A DNA stretch of 56,602 bases, taken from contig NZ_JAOQMX010000033.1 of the NCBI RefSeq assembly GCF_025960985.1, positions 1 through 56,602 of the forward strand, read 5' to 3'. The translations under genes and the position numbers were made by a program. This DNA is from Flavobacterium psychraerolatum (lineage in GTDB: Bacteria; Bacteroidota; Bacteroidia; Flavobacteriales; Flavobacteriaceae). Shown in pieces: positions 1-7,814 of this stretch. How positions within the stretch are numbered: position 1 is the stretch's first letter; each line of letters opens with the position of its first letter. The notes under the pieces are model-generated. The model was not told the origin of the DNA and searched no databases. It saw only the letters and a list, made by a program, of their open reading frames with translations.

Positions 1-38
1 TAATAATGATAACTTCATAATTGAAGACTAGCAACATG

Positions 39-89
39 CAGACTTTAAGTCTGACAACCAAATCTATGGACTTTAAGTCCATAGTGGTT
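39..89. repeat. Tandem palindromes with a shared GACTTTAAGTC core
   Basis: Two adjacent inverted repeats share the core GACTTTAAGTC. The first is CAGACTTTAAGTCTG at 39-53. The second spans 64-84, with arms CTATGGACTT and AAGTCCATAG, and is extended by AACCA (56-60) facing TGGTT (85-89). No T tract follows that would make either a standard terminator. The rest of 1-230 shows no gene. The function is unknown; a repetitive extragenic palindrome is one option. Confidence 0.5.
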
Positions 90-237
90 TAGTTTTATTA
101 TGTTGATCTTTTGGGGGTAAGTTTGTAGTGGGTTTTATTATTTGGTATGTAGGCAACGAGTTAGTGATGTCTTAATTGTTGGTTTAATTTGGTATGGTTT
201 AAGTAAAGAGGAGTGTTTAAAAGTTATAAGCAAAAAA

Positions 238-260
238 AAAGCCATCTAAAAGATGGCTTT
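238..260 (-). terminator. Rho-independent terminator of the small lipoprotein gene
   Basis: Stem AAAGCCATCT (238-247) faces AGATGGCTTT (251-260) around a 3-base loop. Read on the minus strand it ends in a run of T, and it lies about 25 bases beyond the stop codon at 285. Confidence 0.85.
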
Positions 261-284
261 GATTTTTCTAGAATAAATTCTTGA

Positions 285-485
285 TTAGTGAGCAGCAGGT
301 GTTTCAACTTCAGTAGTTGTAACAGTAGTGTCAGCAGCTACAGCAGCAGTATCAACAGATACAGTGTCAACAGTTACAGCAGTTGTGTCAACAGCTACAA
401 CTTCTTCAGCAGCAGCGTCAGCTTTTTTACAAGATACAACAGTCAAAACAGCAACTACAGCTAAACTTAAAAATACTTTTTTCAT
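285..485 (-). CDS. Small lipoprotein with a VDT-rich low-complexity tail
   Basis: This encodes 66 residues. Residues 1-18 form a lipoprotein signal peptide (MKK, then a hydrophobic core) ending in VVSC, with Cys19 as the predicted lipidated residue. The mature part has no fold I recognise: two lysines, an Ala/Glu stretch, then repeated VDT/ADT units rich in Val, Thr and Ala. A -7-type box lies 38 bases upstream and a strong terminator follows, so it looks like a monocistronic, expressed gene. Export to the periplasm or outer membrane is inferred from the signal alone. Small repetitive lipoproteins of this kind are common in Flavobacteria, but I cannot assign a role. Confidence 0.8.
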   Translation of the reverse strand: MKKVFLSLAVVAVLTVVSCKKADAAAEEVVAVDTTAVTVDTVSVDTAAVAADTTVTTTEVETPAAH

Positions 486-522
486 CTTACTTTAATATAA
501 AAGGTTAATTATTAATTCGGAG

Positions 523-530
523 CAAAGATA
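523..530 (-). promoter_or_regulatory. -7 box upstream of the small lipoprotein gene
   Basis: On the minus strand this reads TATCTTTG, a match to the Bacteroidota -7 consensus TAnnTTTG. I see no clear TTG at the -33 position. The rest of 486-766 is very A/T-rich and contains no gene I can support. Confidence 0.5.
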
Positions 531-766
531 TAAAATAATTGATATGTAAAATATTTTTTTAATTTTTTTTTTTAAAATTTATTGAATTTTTAGTTTGAGG
601 CCTTGTTTTTAGGGATAAGTGCCTTACGTTTAGGGTTTAAAAAAGAATAATTTATTTTTAAAATGAGGTCAAATAGGCTACTTTATCCTCCAATTCATGC
701 TTTAAATGGGGTTGTTTCAGTGGTGTTTTTTTACAATAATAGTCTCCTTGCCCTTGGGTATTTTTC

Positions 767-1999
767 TTATTTCAAAATAGTGTTCATTATGGCTGTAGTA
801 GCGCCTTTGTTTTGTTGTATAAATTGACGGCAAATTATTCCTTTCTCTTTTCGAATGATGTCGTCATTAAGGAGTGTGTCTAATGTAAGTTGCAAGGCTA
901 CTTCATTCGTGATAGAGAGGCATCCTTTTAATTGAACTAAGGCAGTTGCTTCTGCAAAATGAGAATAATTGCTACCAATAACGATTGGAACTCCAAAAGT
1001 AGCAGGCTCCAGAATATTATGTACGCCAGGATTTCCAAAACCGCCTCCTACGTAAGCAATGTCCGCGTAACTGTATATTTTTGTTAGAATTCCAACCGTA
1101 TCAATGATGAAAACATCATAGTCTTCTAGGTCATACTCTGTCATTTCAGAATAAAGAATCGTTTTCTTTGTTATACTGGATTTTAAATGCTGTATTTGGT
1201 CTGTCTTAATATTATGTGGTGCGATAATAAATTTGACATTTTGAGTGGTGTTATTGATGTAGGGAACCAATAGCTCTTCATCTTTTGGCCATGAGCTGCC
1301 AATGACAATGGTGGCAATGTTGTTCTTGAAAGTTTCAATAAAGTCCAATTGATTCTCTTTTTCTATAATTGCAGCTACTCGGTCAAATCGAGTATCTCCC
1401 GATACAATTACATTACTGAATCCTAATTGGTCAACTAACTTCTTAGAATTTTCGTTTTGGACAAAGAAGTAAGTGAAAGTTTCTAGTGCTTTTCTATAAA
1501 ATCCACCGTACCATTTAAAGAATAACTGTTTTTCTCTAAAAATGCCTGAAATCAAATAGGTTGGAGTTTTTTGTTTTTTTAGAACGGATAAATAGTTTAT
1601 CCAAAATTCATATTTGATGAAAAACACCATCTCTGGATGCACTAGAGTAATAAATTTTTTAGCATTCGATTTACTATCTAAGGGCAAGTATAAGGTGAGG
1701 TCGGCAAATGTATTGTTTTTTCGCACTTCAAAACCAGAAGGGGAGAAGAAGGTAATGATGATTTTGTGTTTTGGGAATTTTTCTTTTAATTTCTCAATTA
1801 TTGGTAACCCTTGCTCGTATTCTCCCAGGGACGCGGCATGAATCCATATCGTTTTGTCCGATGGTTTTATTTTTAGCGAAAGCGTTTCAAAAACATTTTT
1901 TCGTCCAGTTACAAATAATTTTATTTTGGGGCTAAATACTGCAATTATTTTTAATAAAAAGGAAGCAATGACAATAATAAGGTTGTAGAGAAAATGCAT
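767..1999 (-). CDS. waaA: 3-deoxy-D-manno-octulosonic acid (Kdo) transferase
   Basis: This 410-residue protein transfers Kdo from CMP-Kdo to lipid A precursor, the first inner-core step of lipopolysaccharide synthesis, at the inner face of the cytoplasmic membrane. Residues 4-22 form the N-terminal membrane anchor typical of the family. The N-terminal GT-B domain carries the hallmark IHAASLGE (about 53-60), whose Glu60 corresponds to the catalytic base. The C-terminal domain has the conserved GGGFGNPGVHNILEPA segment and then a VPIVIG stretch. The length is normal. It is transcribed divergently from a DegT-type aminotransferase, but no wider LPS gene cluster surrounds it. The call is firm; whether it adds one or two Kdo residues cannot be told. 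Confidence 0.93.
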   Translation of the reverse strand: MHFLYNLIIVIASFLLKIIAVFSPKIKLFVTGRKNVFETLSLKIKPSDKTIWIHAASLGEYEQGLPIIEKLKEKFPKHKIIITFFSPSGFEVRKNNTFADLTLYLPLDSKSNAKKFITLVHPEMVFFIKYEFWINYLSVLKKQKTPTYLISGIFREKQLFFKWYGGFYRKALETFTYFFVQNENSKKLVDQLGFSNVIVSGDTRFDRVAAIIEKENQLDFIETFKNNIATIVIGSSWPKDEELLVPYINNTTQNVKFIIAPHNIKTDQIQHLKSSITKKTILYSEMTEYDLEDYDVFIIDTVGILTKIYSYADIAYVGGGFGNPGVHNILEPATFGVPIVIGSNYSHFAEATALVQLKGCLSITNEVALQLTLDTLLNDDIIRKEKGIICRQFIQQNKGATTAIMNTILK

Positions 2000-2044
2000 T
2001 CGATATTTTTTTGGGCTAAAATACGTTTTCTTTAGTTTAATTGC

Positions 2045-2075
2045 ATTGGTTTGAAATCAATAATCCTTATTTTTG
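2045..2075 (+). promoter_or_regulatory. Promoter of the DegT-type aminotransferase gene
   Basis: ATTG (2045-2048) and TATTTTTG (2068-2075) are separated by 19 bases. This matches the Bacteroidota primary-sigma pattern TTG / TAnnTTTG, and it lies 74 bases before the start codon. Confidence 0.7.
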
Positions 2076-2149
2076 TTATCCTTTAAAGAAAGTAGTGCGT
2101 TTTTGCGGATGTAGCAATTTCTAACTTTCTAACTATAAATTCAGTGTAA

Positions 2150-3283
2150 ATGAAGAAAATTCAAATGGTTGACCTAAAAAGTCAATACGATAAGATTGCA
2201 GATACTGTTAATGCTTCGATTCAAGAAGTTTTGAATACCAATACTTATATTAATGGACCACAGGTTCATCAGTTTCAAAAAGGGCTAGAAGATTATTTGG
2301 ATGTAAAACACGTTATTCCATGTGCTAATGGTACCGATGCTTTACAAATTGCCATGATGGGTTTAGGTTTGCAACCTGGTGATGAGGTTATTACTGCCGA
2401 TTTTACTTTTGCAGCTACTGTTGAGGTGATTGCCTTATTGCAGTTGACACCCGTTTTGGTTGATGTTGACTTGTACAATATGAATATTTCGATCGAAAGA
2501 ATTAAAGCCGCGATAACACCAAAAACAAAAGCGATTGTTCCAGTACATTTGTTTGGACGAGCTGCTAATATGGAAGCGATTATGGCTTTGGCCAAGGAGC
2601 ACAATTTATTTGTAATTGAGGATAATGCACAAGCCATTGGAGCTAATTGTAAATTATCGGATGGTACAAAAAAGAAGGCTGGAACTATCGGTCACGTTGG
2701 AGCAACTTCATTTTTTCCGTCCAAAAACTTAGGTTGTTATGGTGATGGTGGAGCAATTTTTACGAATGATGATGCTTTGGCACATACGATACGTGGAATT
2801 GTAAATCACGGAATGTATGAACGTTACCACCATGATGTTGTAGGCGTAAATTCTCGTTTGGATAGTATTCAAGCTGCGGTCTTGAATGCAAAATTACCTT
2901 TGTTGGATACCTATAATAAGGCTAGACAAACGGCAGCAATGAAATATTCAACAGCGCTTGAAGGTCATAAAAATATTATTGCACCCACTATTTGTGATAT
3001 TTGCGATTGTCATGTATTCCACCAATATACATTACGAATTGTCGATGCAGATCGAAATGGACTAATGCAACATTTACTGGATAAAGGGATTCCATGTGCG
3101 ATTTATTACCCGATTCCATTGCATTTGCAAAAAGCATACGTAGATGTTCGTTACAAAGAAGAAGATTTTCCGGTTACTAATCAGTTGGTGAAAGAAGTGC
3201 TTTCGTTGCCAATGCATACCGAATTGGAAGACGATCAAATTGAATTTATAACAAACAGTGTATTGGAATTCTTGAACAAGTAA
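2150..3283 (+). CDS. DegT/DnrJ/EryC1/StrS family PLP-dependent sugar aminotransferase
   Basis: This 377-residue enzyme belongs to the fold-type I aminotransferases that aminate nucleotide-linked keto-sugars. Visible landmarks are NGTDAL (60-65), the EDNAQA segment with Asp158 and Gln161 for PLP binding, and FFPSKNLGCYGDGG, where Lys192 is the Schiff-base lysine. The length and the C-terminal region are normal for the family, so I regard it as complete. These enzymes supply amino sugars for lipopolysaccharide, capsule or glycoprotein glycans. Here it stands alone, divergent from waaA, with its own promoter and terminator, so the exact sugar product cannot be deduced. Assignment to the family is secure and the substrate is unknown. 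Confidence 0.9.
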   Translation: MKKIQMVDLKSQYDKIADTVNASIQEVLNTNTYINGPQVHQFQKGLEDYLDVKHVIPCANGTDALQIAMMGLGLQPGDEVITADFTFAATVEVIALLQLTPVLVDVDLYNMNISIERIKAAITPKTKAIVPVHLFGRAANMEAIMALAKEHNLFVIEDNAQAIGANCKLSDGTKKKAGTIGHVGATSFFPSKNLGCYGDGGAIFTNDDALAHTIRGIVNHGMYERYHHDVVGVNSRLDSIQAAVLNAKLPLLDTYNKARQTAAMKYSTALEGHKNIIAPTICDICDCHVFHQYTLRIVDADRNGLMQHLLDKGIPCAIYYPIPLHLQKAYVDVRYKEEDFPVTNQLVKEVLSLPMHTELEDDQIEFITNSVLEFLNK

Positions 3284-3307
3284 AAATTTCAAACTAAATA
3301 TAAAATT

Positions 3308-3343
3308 ATCCCAAAGTACAGTACCTGTGTTTTGGGATTTTTT
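3308..3343 (+). terminator. Terminator after the DegT-type gene
   Basis: ATCCCAAA (3308-3315) faces TTTGGGAT (3331-3338) and is followed by TTTTTG. The loop itself contains a small GTACaGTAC palindrome. Confidence 0.7.
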
Positions 3344-3435
3344 GTGTTCAAATATTTTGTAAATTTGCTTTTTAATGCGTTTTATATGAAGTGTATAGCG
3401 TCTTTTTATAATTACAAAAAAATCATTCAATAGCT

Positions 3436-3633
3436 ATGAGTACAGAAAAAAACAAAAAACAGTCTTCAGAGGTAAAAGAACCCACTGTTGCCTACACTGG
3501 TTCTCAATCGAAAATTGCTTTGGCAGATCAAGAGGGCTTTGATTTTGACGCTGAGTTTGCCAAAGGATATACTCCAGAGGAATTTAAACAAGAAATGTTT
3601 AAGAGAATAAAAGCATATCCGTGGAAAAAGTGA
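3436..3633 (+). CDS. Putative antitoxin of a RelE/ParE-type toxin-antitoxin pair
   Basis: This encodes 65 residues, hydrophilic and charged, with no signal peptide or membrane segment. The N-terminal half (MSTEKNKKQSSEVKEP) is disordered-looking. The C-terminal half (YTPEEFKQEMFKRIKAYPW) resembles the toxin-binding helix of small type II antitoxins. The call rests mainly on position: it overlaps by 13 bases the start of a downstream gene that, once its frame is repaired, reads as a RelE/ParE-type toxin, giving the usual antitoxin-first arrangement. No DNA-binding domain is evident, so autoregulation by this protein alone is uncertain. It could also be a small protein of another kind. Confidence 0.6.
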   Translation: MSTEKNKKQSSEVKEPTVAYTGSQSKIALADQEGFDFDAEFAKGYTPEEFKQEMFKRIKAYPWKK

Positions 3634-3937
3634 TTTTTAAAGAAGGTGTGCTCCAATACTTTGATGATTTGGTAGTTGTGCTATTTAGAAATGACTATTT
3701 TGCTTATCTAGAGAACGCAAACAAGTACATGGAAAAAATTGTCGATTTTGCTACTCATGAAATTTTAGCTTTCCACCCAAAAAAACGCCAAAAAAGCTTA
3801 GTAATTTAGGTTCTAATTATATTTTTTATAAATCAAATGCAAGAACCACTTGGTTTATCTTTTTCGAAAAAAAAGAGAATAGTTATTTGATTACGGGAAT
3901 AATAAATAACCATTGCATGGAAGCAAAAGAGCTTTAA
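3621..3937 (+). pseudogene. RelE/ParE-type toxin gene, frame broken at an A7 run
   Basis: The zero-frame product is 62 residues, stopping at 3809. The -1 frame after the seven A at 3779-3785 continues in family-like sequence to a stop at 3935-3937, giving about 105 residues in total. The joined protein starts MEKVIFKEGVLQYFDDLV and continues as KTPKKLSNLG, IFYKSNARTTWFIFFEKK and ITGIINNH. This pattern, a compact beta sheet with a conserved aromatic/Arg C-terminal half and a final NNH, is what I know from Bacteroidota RelE/ParE-family toxins. The ATG at 3621 overlaps the antitoxin end by 13 bases. The break is exactly one base in a homopolymer and falls in frame as CCA AAA AAA CGC. It may therefore be a mutation, a sequencing error or a programmed -1 slip. 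The intact toxin would be expected to be an mRNA nuclease or a related growth inhibitor. Confidence 0.7.
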
Positions 3938-3942
3938 AGAAT

Positions 3943-3980
3943 AAAATCCCCAATAACAGTTTTTGTTCTTGAGGATTTTT
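3943..3980. terminator. Bidirectional terminator between the toxin gene and fabD
   Basis: An imperfect stem pairs AAAATCC-C-CAA-T-AACA with TGTT-C-TTG-A-GGATTTTT. A T tract lies on each strand. It sits between two convergent genes. Confidence 0.6.
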
Positions 3981-4015
3981 ATTTAAATATATTCAACGGA
4001 TTACTGAACAGTTAA

Positions 4016-4888
4016 TTATGCGTTTGCAGTAACTGCTTCCTTATTAATTTTTCCAATCAATCCAGTTAATACTTTTCCTGGACCTACTTCGGTAAACAAA
4101 GTTGCACCATCCGTAATCATTTGCTGCACAGATTGTGTCCATTTTACAGGAGCAGTCAATTGAATGATTAAGTTTTTCTTGATTTCATCAGCATCAGAAA
4201 CAGCTGAAGCCGTTACATTTTGATAAACAGGACAAGTTGGAGTAGAAAAAGTTGTTGCCTCAATAGCAGCGGCCAACTCTTCACGTGCGGGCTCCATCAT
4301 AGGCGAGTGGAACGCACCACCTACAGGTAATAACAATGCACGTTTTGCACCTGCTTCTTTCATGGCTACACAAGCCGCTTCAACTGCTTTAAATTCTCCT
4401 GAGATTACCAATTGACCTGGGCAATTATAGTTTGCTGCAACGACAACACCATCAATAGAAGCACAAACTTCTTCGACTACATTATCTGCCAAAGCCAAAA
4501 CTGCAGCCATAGTAGACGGAGTGATTTCGCAGGCTTTTTGCATCGCTAAGGCGCGTTGCGAAACTAGTTTAAGCCCATCTTCAAAAGACAAAGTTCCATT
4601 GGCTACCAAGGCAGAAAATTCTCCCAATGAATGTCCAGCTACCATTTCTGGAGTAAAATCTTCTAATGTTTTTGCAAGGATAACCGAGTGCAAGAAAACG
4701 GCTGGTTGGGTAACTTTGGTTTCTTTTAATTCTTCTGCCGTACCTGTAAACATGATGTCTGTGATACGGAAGCCTAGTATTTCATTTGCTTGTTCGAATA
4801 ATTCTTTAGCAAGCGGTGAGTTGTCGTATAGATCTTTACCCATTCCGGTAAATTGTGCTCCTTGTCCAGGAAAAACATATGCTTTCAT
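4016..4888 (-). CDS. fabD: Malonyl-CoA:acyl carrier protein transacylase
   Basis: This 290-residue enzyme moves malonate from CoA to the acyl carrier protein, the first committed input to type II fatty acid elongation in the cytoplasm. The N-terminal FPGQGAQ (6-12) is the family opening. The nucleophile elbow GHSLG places the catalytic Ser at 87, Arg112 (SQR) is the malonate-binding arginine, and GAFHSP carries the catalytic His194. The length is normal and all key residues are present. It is isolated from other fab genes and has its own good promoter, at 4941-4970 on this strand. Confidence 0.96.
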   Translation of the reverse strand: MKAYVFPGQGAQFTGMGKDLYDNSPLAKELFEQANEILGFRITDIMFTGTAEELKETKVTQPAVFLHSVILAKTLEDFTPEMVAGHSLGEFSALVANGTLSFEDGLKLVSQRALAMQKACEITPSTMAAVLALADNVVEEVCASIDGVVVAANYNCPGQLVISGEFKAVEAACVAMKEAGAKRALLLPVGGAFHSPMMEPAREELAAAIEATTFSTPTCPVYQNVTASAVSDADEIKKNLIIQLTAPVKWTQSVQQMITDGATLFTEVGPGKVLTGLIGKINKEAVTANA

Positions 4889-4940
4889 AAAATTTTTTTT
4901 TAATGTTTGAAGTTTTAAGTTGCGAACTAAAAACTGGTTG

Positions 4941-4970
4941 CAAAAATAGTATTTTTTTTAGGAGCACCAA
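4941..4970 (-). promoter_or_regulatory. Promoter of fabD
   Basis: On the minus strand, TTG (4970-4968) is followed after 19 bases by TATTTTTG (4948-4941), a full match to the Bacteroidota promoter pattern. It ends about 53 bases before the fabD start. Confidence 0.7.
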
Positions 4971-4982
4971 CATTTTAAACTT

Positions 4983-5003
4983 CGAAGGGTTTTAAACCCT
5001 TCG
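4983..5003. repeat. Perfect palindrome with TTTAA centre, between pirin and fabD genes
   Basis: CGAAGGGTTT (4983-4992) and AAACCCTTCG (4994-5003) form a 10-bp stem around one T. It lies just beyond the pirin stop codon, so a role in transcript ending is possible, although no clear T tract follows on either strand. It resembles the palindromes at 39-84 in length and TTTAA centre. Confidence 0.5.
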
Positions 5004-5020
5004 AGGGAGACTTAAACTAC

Positions 5021-5737
5021 TTACATTTTCATGGGGATATCCATGATTAAAAATCGTGCTGCCGTTTGTGCTTTTATGTCTAAAGTTTCAAAATCAGTAA
5101 TTCCAATAGCGTCTTTGGTATTTAATTCTTGTCCATAAACAGTTATGCTCCCGGAGATTACAATGAGGTAAACTCCGTTTCCAGCTTTTTTAATCGAATA
5201 TGTTTTAGAAAAATCAGCATCAAAATCGGCCATGAAAAACCAAGCATCTTGATGGATCCAAATGCCTTCGTCATCTGCATTTGGAGAAAGTATTTGAGCA
5301 AAATTATTTTTCTGTTTCGATTGATCTAGTGTGATTTGTTGGTAACGTGGTGTAACCTCTTGTTTATTTGGGAATAACCAAATCTGAAACAACTTTGTTT
5401 GTTGGTCGGTATTGGGGTTAAATTCAGAATGTTGAATTCCAGATCCTGCGCTCATTACTTGAACGTCTCCGCTCTTGATGATAGAACTCGTTCCCATGCT
5501 ATCTTTATGAGCTAAATCGCCTTCAAACGGAATCGTAATAATCTCCATGTTTTTGTGCGGATGCGTTCCAAAACCCATTCCAGCTGCAATAGTATCATCA
5601 TTCAGAACACGAAGAACACCAAATTGGTTTCTGTCTGCATTATAATAATTTCCAAAACTAAAGCTATGATAAGCATTTAGCCATCCGTGGTTAGCGTTTC
5701 CTCTTGTATCTGCTGTGTGTAAAACTGTAGTTGCCAT
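5021..5737 (-). CDS. Pirin family bicupin protein
   Basis: This 238-residue protein is made of two cupin beta-barrels. The N-terminal cupin carries the iron ligands expected of pirins: His59 and His61 in GTHPHKNME, then His103 and Glu105 in GIQHSEFN. The C-terminal barrel is less conserved, as usual. Bacterial pirins with these ligands include quercetin 2,3-dioxygenases and stress-induced proteins, and the real substrate is generally unknown. The length and the start (MATTVLHTADTRG) fit the YhhW-like subgroup. A -7-like box, TAAATTTG on this strand at 5774-5767, lies just upstream. The family call is firm; an enzymatic role is only an option. Confidence 0.92.
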   Translation of the reverse strand: MATTVLHTADTRGNANHGWLNAYHSFSFGNYYNADRNQFGVLRVLNDDTIAAGMGFGTHPHKNMEIITIPFEGDLAHKDSMGTSSIIKSGDVQVMSAGSGIQHSEFNPNTDQQTKLFQIWLFPNKQEVTPRYQQITLDQSKQKNNFAQILSPNADDEGIWIHQDAWFFMADFDADFSKTYSIKKAGNGVYLIVISGSITVYGQELNTKDAIGITDFETLDIKAQTAARFLIMDIPMKM

Positions 5738-5867
5738 GACTTTATAATTTAGTGATTATTGTTATACAAATTTACGACAGGAGGAAGGGTTTGTCACTTA
5801 ATGTAGGTTAAGAAGTGGGTCAATGTTTATAATAGTAGAAATGTTTGGGAAAAGAATAAAAAGTATG

Positions 5868-6300
5868 CTATTCCTCTAAATCCCTTTCTACTTGGTCTTT
5901 TACCCATTTTTGCATCCAACTACTTTTAAAACTAAACCAATCATCTCTGTAATCCGAATTATCGATACAGGTTTTAAAATTCGAAAATGGTTTTTCACGT
6001 TCTAAGGCCGTTTGCAATTTAATTCTAAACTTTTCATCGATTTGAGCAGTGTTTGCAAAATCTTCCATAATTTTAAAGGAATCCCGAGTTTCTTGCTTTT
6101 TAATTTCGTGATAATCGTCAGAATTGTTTTCTAGCTCGTTTAATACATCTTCAAAAAAATCTATGGCATAATCATCATCTAACTCCAAATCATCAGGAAA
6201 AAAACAAGAGTTTGTTCGTTTTGATATTATGATAACATCGCATACCACAATCCATTTGCTCGGCTATTTCTTTAATTTCAGATTGGGTCAGATCTTTCAT
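5868..6300 (-). pseudogene. UPF0158 family gene with a one-base frameshift
   Basis: From the ATG at 6300 the sequence reads MKDLTQSEIKEIAEQMDCGM, the family's usual N-terminus, but runs into a stop after LLFFS. One frame away the rest of the family follows: DDLELDDDYAIDFFEDVL, then SFKIMEDFANTA, KPFSNFK and DNSDYRDDWFSFK, ending at 5868. The switch falls at seven T on the coding strand (6198-6204 as A on plus). Removing one T gives a continuous protein of about 143 residues with LFFPDD at the join. The role of UPF0158 proteins is unknown. The break could be a real inactivation or a base-count error. Without repair, a 126-residue product could start at 6248, but its first 16 residues would be out of frame and unlike the family. 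Confidence 0.75.
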
Positions 6301-6366
6301 CAGTGCTATTTTAAAATTATTTTAATATACTAATTCTTTTTTAGAAGTTATAGGGTAGCCTAGTTT

Positions 6367-7509
6367 TCAATTTTTTTGGCGAGTAGTAACAGCCCAATTC
6401 TCTAATTGATTTGGATTATCAAGTACAGTTATTTGAAACAATAAACGTATTTCTTTTTTGTATTGGCTATCTCTTTCGATTAAAATTCTGAAAGAATATC
6501 CCCTTATCGTTTCTATAAATTTATCGGTTACCGGTTTTTGACTGTAATATCTCTCTGCTATTGTTGCTTCTTTTAGAAATTGTGTACTCTTGCTTAGAAA
6601 TTTCAAAAATTGTATTCCAGCATTTTTTTTGAATTCGGCAGTAATAATTTGATTTTTAGAAATTTTGTATTTCTTTTCAAAAGTCAGAATCAAATTGTCA
6701 CAACCTTCTAGATTTGCAGTAATAATAGTGTCTCCATTTTTAAAGGTTTCTTCTATGGTCTCGGTGTAATTGTGCATTTCTATACTTCTGACACGTTTTT
6801 CAATCTCAGGAATATCTTTAAAAATGGTCTTAGATTTTAATTTCGCCAATTTACAATCTGACAAGTAAGTTTCCTCATAGACGTTACCGTTTTTGTATAC
6901 AAAAGATAACGAAGCTGATTCTAAATTATCTGGATCATAAGATCTAAAGTTTTGTGTAATGTCAATTTTAAATTTGTCATTTACAAATATAGCTTTGTCA
7001 ATTATATTGTATGAAAATGGTGCGTAACCTAAAATGGAATGATACTCTGAGTAATTAGTTTCATCTTTCATGATGTAATATAAATATTCTTGATTGGAAT
7101 TTGCGCTACCTCCTAGCATTCCTTCTGAATTCCTATTGATCACATAATCCATAATTCCGTCTTTATTGAAATCAAATTTTTTAATAATCGAAAATGATAT
7201 AGTATACGAATCGCCATCGTTATCAAATGTAACTCGGTAGGGTGATTTGGTAACCTGTAGATTTGAATATTTTTCATAAGCAATTTCGTCGTAAATGAGT
7301 TTTTTTAAAAAATCTCGATTCCCATCAGGTAATTGTATTTTTTCTCCAACAATTTCTTTTTCCTCTTGTTCTGGATCTTGTATAGTTTCTGCTACAGTTA
7401 CGCTATCTTTAGGTACCGTAGGAACATCTTTGACGATTTCCTTTTTACAAGAGATAGCAAATAAAGCTATTAGTAACAATACTGTGATTTTATTTGTTCG
7501 GTTTGACAT
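6367..7509 (-). CDS. Predicted lipoprotein of unknown function
   Basis: I place the start at the ATG at 7509, not at an in-frame ATG 13 codons earlier, because it gives a clean lipoprotein signal: MSNRTNKITVLLLIALFAISC, with Cys21 lipidated. The mature protein of about 360 residues starts with an acidic, Glu/Asp/Pro/Thr-rich linker. A beta-rich region follows, with FDFNKDGIMDYVINRN, an EF-hand/FG-GAP-like calcium loop often seen in secreted Bacteroidota proteins. I recognise no catalytic motif. It lies upstream of the broken UPF0158 gene on the same strand, about 66 bases apart. The export prediction is good and the function is unknown. Confidence 0.75.
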   Translation of the reverse strand: MSNRTNKITVLLLIALFAISCKKEIVKDVPTVPKDSVTVAETIQDPEQEEKEIVGEKIQLPDGNRDFLKKLIYDEIAYEKYSNLQVTKSPYRVTFDNDGDSYTISFSIIKKFDFNKDGIMDYVINRNSEGMLGGSANSNQEYLYYIMKDETNYSEYHSILGYAPFSYNIIDKAIFVNDKFKIDITQNFRSYDPDNLESASLSFVYKNGNVYEETYLSDCKLAKLKSKTIFKDIPEIEKRVRSIEMHNYTETIEETFKNGDTIITANLEGCDNLILTFEKKYKISKNQIITAEFKKNAGIQFLKFLSKSTQFLKEATIAERYYSQKPVTDKFIETIRGYSFRILIERDSQYKKEIRLLFQITVLDNPNQLENWAVTTRQKN

Positions 7510-7814
7510 ATTATTTGAGCTAAAGGATTTTAATCGCAGCCGAATCATCTAGCTATACTACTTGATATTTGGTCGAAATGTATTGCAAATTAATAATAAA
7601 TAAACCACAAACCTTTCAATCACTTGAAGAATTCATGGTTTTATGATTTAACAGTTTTTCTTTAATAATGCCTATAATTACGATTTAATGAATTCCTTAT
7701 TCGTCCTAATACAAGAAAAACTACGCAACAAAATAAAACGTATTTTGCAAAATACAGTGGAAATTATAAGAATAGCGAAATTTAGCCAACAAAACGGCGA
7801 CTAAAAATTGAAAA

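Noticed and set aside
767..3283. LPS/O-antigen biosynthesis cluster
   Set aside because: Only waaA and one DegT-type aminotransferase are present; no glycosyltransferase or sugar-nucleotide genes surround them.
7688..7804. 38-residue plus-strand open frame (MNSLFVLIQEKL...)
   Set aside because: It is short and basic, with no recognisable family or promoter; the gap 7549-7814 shows nothing else.
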